A DNA stretch of 64,000 nucleotides from Prorocentrum cordatum (taxonomy: Eukaryota; Sar; Dinophyceae; Prorocentrales; Prorocentraceae): assembly GCA_963575745.1 (NCBI GenBank), contig CAUYUJ010014593.1, positions 711,008 to 775,007 of the forward strand, written 5' to 3'. Position 1 is the stretch's first letter; every line of letters starts with the position of its first letter. Both the position numbers and the translations under genes were made by a program. This document shows, in pieces, positions 29,834 through 41,097 of the stretch. The notes under the pieces are model-generated. The model saw only the letters and a program-made list of their open reading frames with translations, was not told where the DNA came from and made no database searches.

Positions 29834-31050
29834 CCACTTCGCCCGCTCCTCGTTCCCCTCCCGCTCCTCTTTTGTCTCCTGTTTCACAGTCATGATGCGC
29901 AACCCGTTTTTCTGCTTCACAATCGAGCGGGTGCACATTAGATTTCCACGAAGAGCTGCCAATCGTGCACTCTTCTGCCCACGCGTCCTTCCGGATGCTC
30001 GCCTCAGCCTGCCTGCCAGTCCAAAAAAATACTACGGGGACTATTTGTTTAGCATGTTTTGACCATTTGGGGAGTATTTTTCCATATTTGTCATTTTTCG
30101 TCCAACGTCCCCCCCTTGTGAAGGGACAGGCCCGACCTAAGGCTTGGGCCAGGAGACGTGGGCAGCAGGCTGAGCTCGGAGTGGCGGGCGCTCCTGGCCG
30201 CACGCCCTCCTGGGCGAGCGCTGCGCTCGGCAGGGGCCCGCGCTGCCCCCCCCTCCAAAACGTTTGCTGCGTCGGCGGCTAGGCGCAGTGACTCCGCTGG
30301 CGGCAGAGGCATCCACGTGGCAAACGGCGCGCGGATCGGGCCACCGTGCCAGGGGAGGAGGGAGGAGGAGGAGGCGACCGGCGACGGCGGGGAGGCATAG
30401 GGGGGAAGTTGGGCCCGCGCACCCCATGGTTTATTTGGTCAGCGTGCATCAGGAGGGGGACGTTGCAGCAACGTTTCTAAAACCGAGGCCCCTGTAGCCC
30501 ATCGGGGGGAGGGCTGCCGCCCTTGAGCTAGGCTGTCCCTCTCCCTCGCCCGTGATCCCGTCCTCGCTCCTCCTCCTCCTCGTTCCTCCTCCTCCTCCTC
30601 CTCCTCCTCCTCCTCGCTCCTCCTCGTCCTTCGTTCCTCCTCCACAACAGGGGGCAGCCCGTGCTCCCGCGACGCGGGCGCGAAGGGCGCCGCCGAGGCG
30701 GCCGGCGAGCCGAGGCAGCGGCGGGGGACGGGGCGGCTCTGCGCGGATGCACCGCGCGGGACGTGTGCATCCGGAGGCGGGTGAGGAGGAGAAGGGGGGA
30801 AGAGGAGGAGGAGGAGAAGGGGGGAAGAGGAGGAGGAGGAGGAGGAGGAGGAGGAGGAGGAGGAGGAGGCGGAGGCGGAAGCGGAGGAGGAGGAGGAGGA
30901 GGAGGAGGAGGAGGAGGAGGCTCAGTGCCAGATGCTGCCGGCGCGCGCCGTCTCGCCAGAGCTGACCCCTGCATTCTGACCGGGTGTGGTGCAAAGGGGT
31001 GTGGCGCCAATGCTGCGTAGAAGCCAAGCGGTGGCGAAGCGTCCCGGCTC
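29834..31050. other. No supported gene; triplet tracts
   Basis: 30568-30640 is CTC-rich and 30783-30920 is AGG-rich. A short relatively AT-rich stretch lies at 30020-30105. Confidence 0.55.
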
Positions 31051-31205
31051 GCTTATAGCCCCACCAAACAGTGTTCTAAGAACCTCTTGTGGTTCCCACG
31101 AACTGTTCTTAGAGCATTTCTGGCTGGGACCGTCTTGTTTTATCACATCGGCTTAATGTTCGAAGAACATTGTTTTTGTTCTTAGAAAACTGGTGGGTTC
31201 TAAGC
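31051..31205. mobile_element. MITE-like foldback element
   Basis: The left arm 31051-31083 and the right arm 31178-31204 are imperfect inverted repeats. Both read GCTTA, then CCCACCA, then TTCTAAGAAC, with small gaps. The interior is AT-rich for this window and contains AATGTTC GAA GAACATT (31154-31170). There is no coding capacity. I see no clear target-site duplication. Confidence 0.55.
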
Positions 31206-33599
31206 ACATTTCGTGGTATGACGATAGGAATGCCAGGACGGTCGGTCCCTGCTCAAAAAGGGGGATGTGGCGAGGTTATCTATCCTAGATAGCAGTGCCG
31301 CTCCCACGAGTTGCACCACACTCCTTTGTGCCAGACCCCTTCCCGACCTCTCGAATCCAAGGGACCGCGTGTCTTTGGGGTCGCCTCCTGCATGGTGGCG
31401 CACTTCGCTCAACGGCAGCCCTGTTTCGCTGCCTTGCCAGCGCAGTGACTCTGCCTAGCCGCCGACCAACAGTGGTCTTATGGTCGCTTCCCGCTTCCCC
31501 TCGCTGCACTTCAAGGACGTGCACCTCGGCGCGCCCAGGGCGATTCTCGTGGCCCGGGCATGATTCCCTCGCCCCCGGGCCTCTCCGGCCGCCTCGCGCT
31601 TCGGCGCGTCATCTTCTCCTCGTGCCTCGCTGAGCTTCGGCGCGCCACTCCGCTACTCGACCGCCGTCTGACTAAATTTGCGGCCGCTGACTTGACAAAG
31701 TGTCCTTGGCGTCGCGCCTCGGTATCCGGACCGCGAGGGCATGGACATGGATGAGTTCTTCACCCGGCAGGACGGGGACAATTTGGACAAACGACTTTGT
31801 GGTCTGGAGAACGCGAAAACCAGCAGCTTTGCGGCCCATGTCCGCAGCGGGGAGGGCAGTTTGGGGCACTGCGCACGCCTCACGCGGGGCCTTCCACGCA
31901 GCACGCCGCAGGCGCGCGCTCACAGCGCGACACTCGCGACACGCTCGTGCGCTGCAACTTTCGGCCGCGCCCCAGTGCCTGGCATCGCTCGGACGTGTGC
32001 ATTTTTCCCTCGGCGAGGACCATCGAGGAGCATCCTTGACCACTTGGCGAAAAAACCACGCACGAAACCGACAAAAGCACAGGGAATGGACGTCCGAGCG
32101 ATGGCCAGAGTGGCGCGCATCCAGATGTTTCAGCGGCGGGCGGCCGCGCGCAACACGCGGACTGCAGCCGCAGCTCCGTGGCCCGGGAGCTGCGCCGCGA
32201 GGCGTGGGAGAACCGACCCCCTCCACGTGCAGTGGCCGAGCCGAGCAACGTCCAGCGTGTGAGCAAGGCTTTCGCCTCCACGGCATCGTACGGGACACGC
32301 GTCTGAGGCATTCGCATCCACGGCATCGACGAGCGTAGCTTTCGCCTCCACGGCAGCTTTCGCCTCCACGGCATCGTACGGCTTTCGCCCCCCCCACCCT
32401 CTCAAACGTTTGCGCCCCTGCACTTGACCGTTCACCCGACCGCCGTTTTGTCAATCCAGTCGTCCTTCCTCCCAGCTTCCATGTCCGTCCCCCGTCAGTT
32501 GTTTCTGTTTTGCACTGCCTCGCGTTTCTTCCTTCCTCCCATTTGCATGGCTGTCCCTCCCTCCTTTGTCCCTCCTCCGTCATCCCTGCCCTCCGTCCGT
32601 CCTTCCATTCCCCTCCGTCCCCCATCATTCCTCCCTCCTCCATCATCCCCCGCGTCTTCTCTCTCTTACTCGTTCTCTGCTTCTCCCTCCCTGCCCCCCC
32701 CCCTCCCCTCCCCCTTGGAGCAGCGAAGGCGGGGGAGGCCCTCTTGCGAGAGATGCGCGCGAGGCCCGGACTGCGGCGGCGGAGCTGGAGATCTCCCGCA
32801 CGGCCACGTGGAGGCCAGCGTCGACCCCGACGGGCGAGGGGCGGGCCAGTCGCCACGGCCCACGAGGGCGTCAAGCCGACGTTCGCCGGAGATCGAGAGG
32901 TGGCGCGTCTGCCTTCCCACCCCCGCCGGATCGATGCACACCTTCCCCGGCCAGGCCGACGTTGTGGCTGGGGAGGCTCGGGTGGGTGGCGAGGCAGGAG
33001 GGGAGGGAGGGGGCCTCGTCCTCTCCTCCTGCGCCTGCCTCCTTCTCCCGGCCCTCGGGGCATCCTCGTCGCAGCGGCTGGGCGCGGCCCGCAGAACGGG
33101 TTCGGGGTGGCGCCCTGGAGGGGTCCAGGCGCCCGCTTCGTGCGGAGGCTGACAGGGAGAGGACGGGAGGGAGTTCGGCAGATGGGCAGATGGACGAGCG
33201 ACAGAGACCAGGGACAGCGGAGGGGGGAGGAGGGATGAGGGCAGGGGAGGGTAAGGGAGAGAGGAGGGGAAGGGTGAGGGGGGAGGCAGAGGGGTGGGGG
33301 GGAGGAGTGTAGGACCTTGACCCTTCCGTGGCGTCTTCAGCGCTTGACCTCTACAGGGGGATACTGGGCCAAGATGTTACCAGGCCGTGCGCAGGAAAGT
33401 CGGGCGACGCCTGGGCGGAGAGAAGGTGCGCACAATCGAACAACGCTCCTCCCTCCTCCCTCTTCCCTCCCTCCCTCGCCTCCTCCATTCTCGTCAGTAT
33501 ACTCACTTTCCCCTTCCTTATTTAATCGCTTCGCTCATTCCGCCGGCCCATGCAGTCTCATGTCTGCCGTTTGCCCGAGGGCCTGGTGTCAATGCGGCG
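31206..33599. other. No well-supported gene
   Basis: The plus-strand start MDMDEFFTRQDGDNLDKRLC at 31741 is protein-like for about 40 residues but then turns Arg/Ala-rich. The competing 463-codon minus-strand frame (31672-33063) is Arg/Gly-biased and not convincing. 32450-32720 is pyrimidine-rich; 33230-33310 is GGA-rich. Confidence 0.4.
32268..32390. repeat. TTCGCCTCCACGGCA repeat
   Basis: About five copies of TTCGC(C/A)TCCACGGCA with variable spacers (GCATCGTACGG). Confidence 0.8.
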
Positions 33600-35000
33600 C
33601 TTTGGGGGTTCTTTTGCCAGGCGTCTCGGGAACCTCTTGGAGGCAGTGTTGAAGCCTCTTGAGGCCCCGTAAGGGCCGTTTGGGGGTCGTTGGGGCTTCT
33701 TGTTGGGCTTCTTGGGTGGTTCTTGGGGCGTCTTGGGGGACTTATTGGCGGGATGTTGGTGGCTTCTGAGGTGCTCCTAGGGGCAGAATCCCCCTTTGGG
33801 CGCCTCTTGGGCGGTCTTGGTGCTCTCTTGTGCCGTCTTGGGGTTATCTTGGGCCGTCTTGGGCCGATTTTAGCGGATTGTTGGGCTGTCTCGGGGCGAT
33901 GTTGGGGGCTATTTGCGTAGTCTGAGGCGCTGTGAAACTCGAAACGCCGTTCATGCGGGAAGTGTACATGTTCCTCTGGGAATGGGACGATTTTTGATTG
34001 TAATGGCCGTCTTGGAGGGCCTCTTGAGGCTCTCTTGGGGCTTCTTGGCGGCCTCGACGGCAATTTTGAGGTCATCTTGGGCGATTTGGAACGATTGTTC
34101 GGCGACTTGAGGCCGCTTGGATTGTTTCGGGGGCGTTCCGGTGCCGTTTTGGCGCGCTCCTGGAGCGTTCTGGGGGCATGAGCCGAACGTCGCGCTCTGG
34201 GCGGCGTGCGGAAGCCATTGTGTGAGAGGGCGCGGTGGTGAGAAGAACAGCTCACCCCACCCGGCTTTCCGGGCTTTCCGGCGTAAGGAGGGCTTCTTCG
34301 CGGCACTTGTGAACGCTCCTGGACAGTGCTTTTTGGGCAGGTTCTTGACGCTTGTTGCAAGTCTGTAGGGGCCCCGTTGGGAGTCTACCGAAAGGAGAGC
34401 ACATTGTAGCATCGCTTGCACTTGCTTGCGTGCTCGGGGGGGCATTTGGGGGGCTTCCTGGGGCCGCTTGGGGGACTCTTGGGGGCCTCCTGAGGGCCTC
34501 GTGAGGGCCTCTTGGGGCCTCTTAGGGGCCTCTTAGGGCCTCGTGGGGGCTTCTTAGGGCCGAGGGCTCGAAATGTTGTTTCGTGTTCCCTCTCTGGGGC
34601 CCCTTTAGGGGCGTTCTTGGGGCCCTTTTGGACCGTCTTGGAGGCTTCTTGGGCCGTCTTCGAGCCCTCTTGGGCCATCTTGGGGCCCTCTTGGGGGCCT
34701 CTTGGGCCCTCTTGGGGCGATCTTGGGGGCCTCTTGGGCCGTCTTGGGGCGTCGGGAAGCCGAAAAGGTGGAAGCTCCAAAATCTCTCAAAAACCTATGG
34801 AAAAACAATGAATTTTGCCTCCTGGGGCCCTCTTGGGAGTGCTCTTGGAGGCCTCTTGGGGCGTCTGGGGGCTATCTTGGGCGTCTTGGAGCGATCTTGT
34901 GGCATGTCGGACCCCTCGTGTACCATCTTGGGGGCCTCTTGGGGGCCTCTTGGCCTTTCTTGGGGCTCTCGGGGACGTCTCGGAGCCCTGTTGGTGCGCT
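33600..35000. repeat. CTTGGGGGCCT minisatellite region
   Basis: CTTGG(G)GCC(T/G) units recur every 12-30 bp at 33600-33910, 34000-34180 and 34440-35000. Minus-strand frames read as Pro-Gln-Glu-Gly-Pro-Lys chains (PQEGPRGPQEGPK), which I take as repeat translation, not protein. The stretch 34200-34400 between is unique. Confidence 0.8.
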
Positions 35001-35198
35001 CATGGAGCGCTCTGGTGTTGTCGCCCGGGGATCAGCCGGGACCCGCCCGGGGTACTTTTCGTCCGGGGACCCCCAGGGGCCGCCCCGCGCGCGCGAACTA
35101 GAGAATTGTTAACCAGTTACCGGAGATCTTAGCAAGCCTCTGGCCCGTTGGGCTGGCGAATTCCTGTGAGCACGCATACAGCCATGCCACCGTCTATC

Positions 35199-35291
35199 AT
35201 CACCACCACCACCACCACCACCACCACCACCACCACCACCACCACCACCACCACCACCACCACCACCACCACCACCACCACCACCACCACC
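35199..35291. repeat. CAC triplet microsatellite
   Basis: Uninterrupted (CAC)n of about 30 units. Confidence 0.95.
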
Positions 35292-36254
35292 CTCCCCAAC
35301 CTCCCTCCCCTCTTCGTCGCCCTCCTCTCCCCTTGGATCCCCTTCTCGCGTGAGTTCCGCTTCTCTAGTATGCCGCCCGTTCAAGCCGTCTTTGTTAATT
35401 TGTGCGTGTTGTTTGCCGCGATCATGATGGCGGGCCCGCGCAATTGACGCGCACTTGTCCTTGCGTTTCACCCTTCCAATTTGGGACCTGCCTCCCCGGA
35501 GGCAGGCCAAATCCAGCTTCCCCTTTTCCCACTGCCCCTCCTATCCCCCCCCCCTCGTTCTCGTCATCCTCCCCTTCCCGCCAGCCCTGCCCGAGCCGCG
35601 ACCAGGACCGACGCGACCCAGAAGCTCCAGGCGCCCTTGGGAGGAGGGGGGGGGCAGGCCCAGCCGTTGCGGAGCGAGGGCGCGTGAGGAGGGGAGAGGA
35701 TGGGAGAGGGAGGGGGAGGGAGGAGGACGGAGGGAGGAGAAATGAGGGAGGAGAGATGAGGGAGGAAAGGAGGTGAGAAGGGACGAGAGCGGGTGGAGCA
35801 AGGAGGAGGTTGAGGGGATGAGGAGGCAGCAGGGGGGGAGCAGGGAGCTGGGAGGGGATGAGCTCATTTCTTCTTCTCTCCACCTTGCTCCCCCCTCCTG
35901 GAGGGCGAAACAGGAGGGAAGAAGGAGGAGGGAGAAGGCAGGGTGGACGCGGGACGAACAGGCCCATCGCGAGTCGTGTTGTTGACGCTCCCAGGGGCCT
36001 GGCGAGGCTCCCCTGGAGGCCGAAAACGAACAAAACCTCCCGTCGTGATCTGGTTACCACGCGAGCGTCACAGGGTGCCGCCTCCACCGGGGGAAGATGA
36101 TCCTGGACTCAAGAAACTCAAATATTTCCACCAGCGCCGAGACCAGGATCATCATCCCTTGGTGGTGCCAACCTCTGCGGTCGGGAACTTTCGGCTAGTG
36201 TGTCGCTCCGCCGGGTCTGGCCCACCTCGTTTCGGCGCGACACTCTCGACTTAT
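35292..36254. other. No supported gene
   Basis: Pyrimidine-rich, then GGA-rich (35640-35850) sequence with long, biased open frames. Confidence 0.5.
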
Positions 36255-36365
36255 TCCCGACCTCCCGCCCCGCTGAGCGGAACGGCACGCTATCTCCTTG
36301 CAGCAAGGCACAGTGTGTCGCTGGGGCCTCCGCAGCGACACGCCAAGCAAAAGTGCTTGACCGTG
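36255..36365. repeat. Dispersed repeat, copy 2
   Basis: Homologous to 18925-19030 in the same orientation; ends with CAAAAGTGCTTGACCGT. Confidence 0.7.
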
Positions 36366-36606
36366 GGCCTCCGATGTCTGGGTTGGCCCCGAGGAGGACG
36401 GCTCTCGGGGTTGGAGGCGGTCGGGGGTCTGAACTGGCTGGGCCCCCCGAGAATCTGTCAGAGGAGGGTGGGCCAAATCCATACAAAGTCGGTCCCTGGA
36501 TCCCTCCCAGGGTCCGTCCATCTGGTGCAGTTTTTCGCCCCAGATCAGTTTCTGACGGTTCTAAGGCCCGAAACGGCTCCCCAGAGCCCGAAACATACAA
36601 AAAAAG

Positions 36607-37490
36607 TACCTTGTGACGTACCCAACCTTTTCTATACATGTGGCGATTATACTCAGGACCATTCACTACTGACTGGCATTATGAAGGACCCGCAGTGCGC
36701 AAGAAGACCACCCAGCAGTGATTTCAGCAGAGCGCAGCAAGAAGTCCCGTGATGATCCGCGTATGACATACCTCCACTGGGCCTCCCAGGAGCCCGCGGC
36801 AGTGGCGACAGTGGCGCAGATCGCAGCCCCCCAGGGACGGCGAGGTCCTGTGGTGATCCGCGTATGGCGTACCTCCGCTAGACCTCCCAGGAGCCCAAGG
36901 CAGTGGCGACCGTTGCGCAGATCGCAGCCCCCCAGGGGCGGCGAGGTCCCGTGGTGATCCTCATATGACGTACCTCCGCTGGGCCTCCCAGGAGCCCACG
37001 AAAGTGGCAACAGTTGCGCAGATTGCAGCCCCCCAGGGGGCAGCGAGGTCCGGTAGTGATCCGCGTATGACGTGCCTCCGCGGGGCCTCCCAGTAGCTCA
37101 CGAAAGTGGCGACAGTTGCGCAGATCGCAGCCCCCAAGGGGGCGGCGAGGTCCCATGGTGATCCGCGTATGACTTGCCTCCGCGGGGCTTCCCAGGAGCC
37201 CACGAAAGTGGCGACAGTTGCGCAGATCGCAGCCCCCCAGGGGCGTCGAGGTCCCGTGGTGATCCGCGTATGACGTGTTTCCGTTGGGCTTCCCAGTAGC
37301 CCACGAAAATGGCGACAGTTGCGCAGATCGCAGCCCGACGGCACGAGAGAAGAGGAGAGGGGAACACAGGAAACAGGAGAGAAGAATGAGGGGAGGAGAG
37401 GGGAGGAGGAGGAAGGAGGACGGGGCGACCACACTGTTCCTTTCAAAACGAGAACCCAACACAGGAGGGTTGGGAACAAAATGAGAATCC
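36607..37490. mobile_element. Composite satellite-carrying element, copy A
   Basis: The left flank (GACGTACCCAACCTTTTCTATA-type start, GGACC, CAGTGCG, AAGA, GAGCGCAGCAAGAAG), the 101-bp array and the right flank (CCGACGGCACGAGAGAAGAG, GGCGACCACACTG, GGAGGGTTGGGAAC) are shared in order with 41098-43432. The ends form a short imperfect inverted repeat (GTACCCAACC against GTTCCCAACC). The element is non-coding. Confidence 0.65.
36720..37340. repeat. 101-bp satellite, 6 units
   Basis: GATCGCAGCC (one unit GATTGCAGCC) at 36819, 36920, 37021, 37123, 37225 and 37326. Units contain CTCCGC, GGCCTCCCAGGAGCCCA, AGTGGCGACAGTTGCGCA and GTGATCCGCGTATGACGT. Confidence 0.95.
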
Positions 37491-38935
37491 CAGAACGTGA
37501 TCGTTTTCTTATTTCTTGTTTTGCCGATTGGCGCGGGCCCTCGTACCACCCCTCCCCCCCATGGAGTGGATCTTGGCTGTTCTTAGCGCCTGTTTCGAGC
37601 AGGTGGAGCCTCCCCCACATGACGCACTGCTGCAAACAGTTGCAATAAGCAGAGGTCCGGAGCCAGACCCCCCCCCCTTCCCCCCCTTCCGCCCAATGTC
37701 GAAACGCGGAATAAGAAAATGCCGACAACCCAGAGCATAGAACCTGCCTGCCCTTCCTGATGGCCGGAACCATTGCTGTTCCACCTCAGACTCCCAGATC
37801 GGGCGTTGCTGAAGGTACCCCTGGCCCAAGGTGCCCCCAGCTTTTCGCTCCAGTTTGCACTCCCTGGGGCCCTCAGGGCCCCGTGAGGGATTCTCCGGAG
37901 GCCTTGGGGGCCTCCCTGGAATTCTTTGGGGCACCCTGCGCCAGGGACATTTCTGTAGCAAGACCCGACCAGATGGCTCCAACTCAGAGGCGCCTGCTGC
38001 GCGAGCGCCGGCGCCTTTTGGGACACGGCCCGGGCGGGCACCACGGCGCTTCTGGCCTCGCCGCCGATGGGCGGAACGCCCCGCGGGCCGTTCAGGGCGG
38101 CGCCGGCGGCCCCAGAGCCTCGCAGTCCAGCAGGGGAGGGCGAGTCGACAGCGGCAGTCTGCCTTCGGGGGCCCCCTCCTCGTCCTCCTCCTTCTCCTCC
38201 TCCTCCTTTTCCTCCTCCACCTCCTCCTCCTGCTCCTGCTCCTCCTCCTCCTCTTCCTCCTTCTCTTCCTCCCCTCCTCCTCCTCCTCCTCCTCCTCCTC
38301 CTCCTCCTCCTCCTCCTCCTCCTCCTCCTCTTCCTCCCGCCCCCCCTTGCTTGGATAGCAGGGGCCCCGTCATTGGCTCGGGGGTAGACGGGGCACCCCC
38401 TGCTGGTGGAACCAGCGGGGCGTTCGGCGCCGGCGCGAGGTCGGGATAGCAAAACCCCGGGCTGCACCTGGATGAATGCAGTGGGCGACCGACCCAAGGA
38501 CCGGCGGAGGTGGGGCCCTTTTCCGGCTGTGGGGTGTGCCTCCCCCAGGGGTGGGGGGTTGGCTGCGGGGGGACTGTGCCCCTTCCCTTCTCTGGCTCCT
38601 CCTCTCCTCCCCCCTCTCCCTTCTTCCCCCTGGGGCTGACAGTCCCCCTGCGGTCCACCCCCCCGCTGGGGTTGAGGGCCGGCGGCCCCGCGGCGGCGGC
38701 TTGTGGGCGGTTGATGAGGATCACCGGCGCCGCCGCCGCGGGGGGGGGGGGGGGGCGCGAGGCGCCCGCGAGCTTTGTTGCTGCCATCGCACGGAGGCGG
38801 GAGTGCACCGAGCTTGCTCACAGTCGCACACGGATAGCCTCGGCGATGGCAGATTGCTCTTGTGCGGGCAGGCTGTGTTGTGTTTTGCTTCGCGGGGAGC
38901 ATTTTTCGGCTTCGTGCGTCCAAAGAGTCCAGAGA
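37491..38935. other. No supported gene
   Basis: Unique, GC-rich sequence containing a CTC tract (38178-38337). Open frames across the tract on both strands are artefacts. Confidence 0.5.
38178..38337. repeat. CTC microsatellite
   Basis: Long CTC triplet repeat. Confidence 0.9.
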
Positions 38936-39132
38936 GTCCTCCTCCTCATCCTCCTCCTCCTCCTCCTGCTCCTTCTCTTCCTCCTCCTCCTCCTCCTCCT
39001 CCTCCTCCTCCTGCTTCTCCTCCTCATCCTCCTCCTCCTCCTCCTCCCCCTCCTCTTCCTCCTTCTCCTCCTCCTCTCCTCCCTCCCCCTTTCTCCCTCC
39101 TCCTCCTCCTCCTCCTCCTCCTCCTCCTCCTG
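38936..39132. repeat. CTC microsatellite
   Basis: Long CTC triplet repeat with TTC and CCC variants, followed by (GA)n at about 39183-39203. Confidence 0.9.
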
Positions 39133-39199
39133 CGAGCAGACCTGAAGACCATGAGTCGTAGCGGACACATGGACAAGAAAAAGAGAAAGAGAGAGAGAG

Positions 39200-40440
39200 A
39201 GAGAGACCGAGCACGGGTGGCCTGGTACAGCATCCTCATGGCTCATCCACCGACCCGTACGGGTCAAGGGGCACGTGAAAACGTGCGAGCACATCCGAGG
39301 ACGGTTCGTCGCGCACAACGCCGCCTTGTGCGAACGCAAGAGCGTCAACGACTCTCTCCACAAGAAATTCATACACGCACTCGACAGTTCCATCTTCTGG
39401 AAACCCTGGCATGTATGCAGAATGAAACGTAGACCTCGATCCGCCAGAGACGCACCTGGTCTTCCTGGTATAGGTCAAGCATTCACGCACCTCAGGGATT
39501 TCCCAAGGAGAGGGTGAGTAACAAGACGCATGCACGCGAGGAAAGCACAAGCAACATGAAACTTGACAGGCACTGGCGAAATAAACGAGCGCTACTGCTA
39601 ACAGAAGCATGGAATTCTCCGTCTGGAGTAACTCTTGCTCCTTCTCCTTCACATGCTGCGATCCCCATGGCCAGTCGAGTGAGATTGGTAGGCTTGGGGG
39701 TTGGGTCATGACGTTGCACCCACGTCTGAGCTGGAGGGACGGCCACGATCGCGGCCACCCTTCCTTGAAAAATGAGACTGACGAGCAGACAGCGATCCTG
39801 ATACGATGCGGCCTGACGTTGCGAGACCTGCAAAACAAAGATAGTCCTTCCCGCAGCTGCCGCACGAGCTTCAAGGCGTGCTTGGAAATCACAATGCGAG
39901 CGCACAACATCTACACCAACATGCACAATGAAGCATGGTGTACCTTGTGCAGGTGCGCGCACGATGGCCTGGGGCGGTTCAACTTCCAAGACAAGAGGCC
40001 TGACAAAAGACGACGGTGCCACAGGGTCATACCCTAGCGCCAGCGCCGCGCCTCCCAAGCTGGGTCCAGCAAGTGGCATCGGGGGGAGGGAAGCCTTCTC
40101 TCCATACTAGCCCTGTCGCCTCAGCCGTTGCGAGGCCAGGGCGTCCTCTAATTTGAACTGTCTGAGCATCTCATCAGAGATGGGCTTCAGCACTGCCAGT
40201 GAGTTGGCTAGGCACGCTTTAGCACTCTGCCTGAAGTGCTTGATTAGGCGAAGCCGTGAATGAAAATCGTGCAAACACGAGTGGCACTTCGAGCCCATCG
40301 CAATGCTGCTTGCCGCATCGAGTGTGGGATGCACTTTGTTGCGATGGCTCAACAAGGAGGTCTTGGACTTGGAAGTGAAAGCAAGCTCACACTCGGCGCA
40401 CGGCCAGGCCAGAGTAGGGGGGCAGCACGAAGGAGGGGAA
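39200..40440 (-). pseudogene. LINE tail: two zinc fingers plus decayed methyltransferase-like domain
   Basis: Reading leftward from about 40440, one minus frame has two Cys/His units: CAECELAF...LLSHRNKVH (C-x2-C-x14-H-x4-H) and CHSCLHDF...KHFRQSAKAC (C-x2-C-x12-H-x7-C). The frame meets a stop at 40109-40107. It then continues without a shift into LALGYDPVAPSSFVRPLVLE, CFIVHVGVDVV, DFQARLEARAAAAGRTIFVL and GRVAAIVAVPPAQTW. The last block corresponds to GRIAGVIGGPPCETW of the 4482-5516 ORF, but the catalytic Cys is Ala (codon 39731-39729) and the second Gly is Val. The next part, from about 39500 leftward, continues in another frame (SPSPWEIPEVRECL, matching SSWKLPEMRHLL). It is a dead 5'-truncated LINE end that shows the domain order zinc finger then methyltransferase-like. 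Confidence 0.65.
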
Positions 40441-40496
40441 TGCTTGGCCGTGCGACTTACAAAATATTTGATTTCGTCAATCCAATACTTGATTTC

Positions 40497-41060
40497 CTCC
40501 TCCTCCTCCTCCTCCTCCTCCTCATCATCATCATCCTCCTCATCCTCCCTCTCCTCCACCTCCTCCTCCTCCTGCTTCTCCTCGCCCTCCTCCTCCTCCT
40601 CCGCCTCCTCCTCCTCCTCCTCCTTATCCCTCCTCCTCCTCCTCCTCCTCCTCCTCCTTCTCCTCCTCCTCCTCCTCCTCCTCCTCCTCCTCCTCCTCCT
40701 CCTCCTCCTCCTCCTCCTCCGCCTCCTCCTCCTCCTCCTCCTCCCCCCCCTCCTCGAGAGCGGGGGATTGTGGAGCCCCCCGGGGTTCCAGGGTGCGCGC
40801 GCGCGAGGCTTTCACACTGAGTTCGCGCGTTCGTCATTCAGTGGTGTGTGTATTATGTGGCGTCCTCCTCTCCTTCCGTCCCCCTGTTCCTCATCCTCCT
40901 CCTCCTCCTCCTCCTCCTCCTCCTCCCTGCTTCTCCTCTCATCCTCCTCCTTCTCCGTCTCTCCTCCTCCTCCTCCTCCTCCTCCTCCTCCTCCTCTCTC
41001 CTCCTCCTCCTCCTCCCCTCCCCCATCCCCCTCCCCCTCCCCTCCCCCATCCCCCCATGC
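40497..41060. repeat. CTC microsatellites
   Basis: Two CTC-rich blocks (40497-40752 and 40885-41060) are separated by about 130 bp of unique sequence. They give poly-Ser, poly-Leu, poly-Pro, poly-Glu and poly-Gly frames that should not be annotated. Confidence 0.9.
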
Positions 41061-41097
41061 TCCTCCTTTTTTTTCTCTCTGCCCCCTAAAGAATAAT

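Noticed and set aside
30449-31027. Long poly-Pro, poly-Leu, poly-Gly and poly-Arg ORFs (also at 14.2-15.2, 38.1-39.4, 40.3-41.1, 48.1-49.0 and 50.2-50.8 kb)
   Set aside because: They arise from CTC/AGG triplet repeats and have no unique sequence supporting a gene.
31672-33063. 463-codon minus-strand ORF
   Set aside because: Composition is Arg/Gly-biased, it crosses pyrimidine-rich and GGA-rich DNA, and competing plus-strand frames are equally open; no motif.
34385-35112. Pro/Gln/Glu/Gly/Lys-rich ORFs in the CTTGGGG minisatellite
   Set aside because: The peptide repeat mirrors an irregular DNA minisatellite and no bounded coding sequence is visible.
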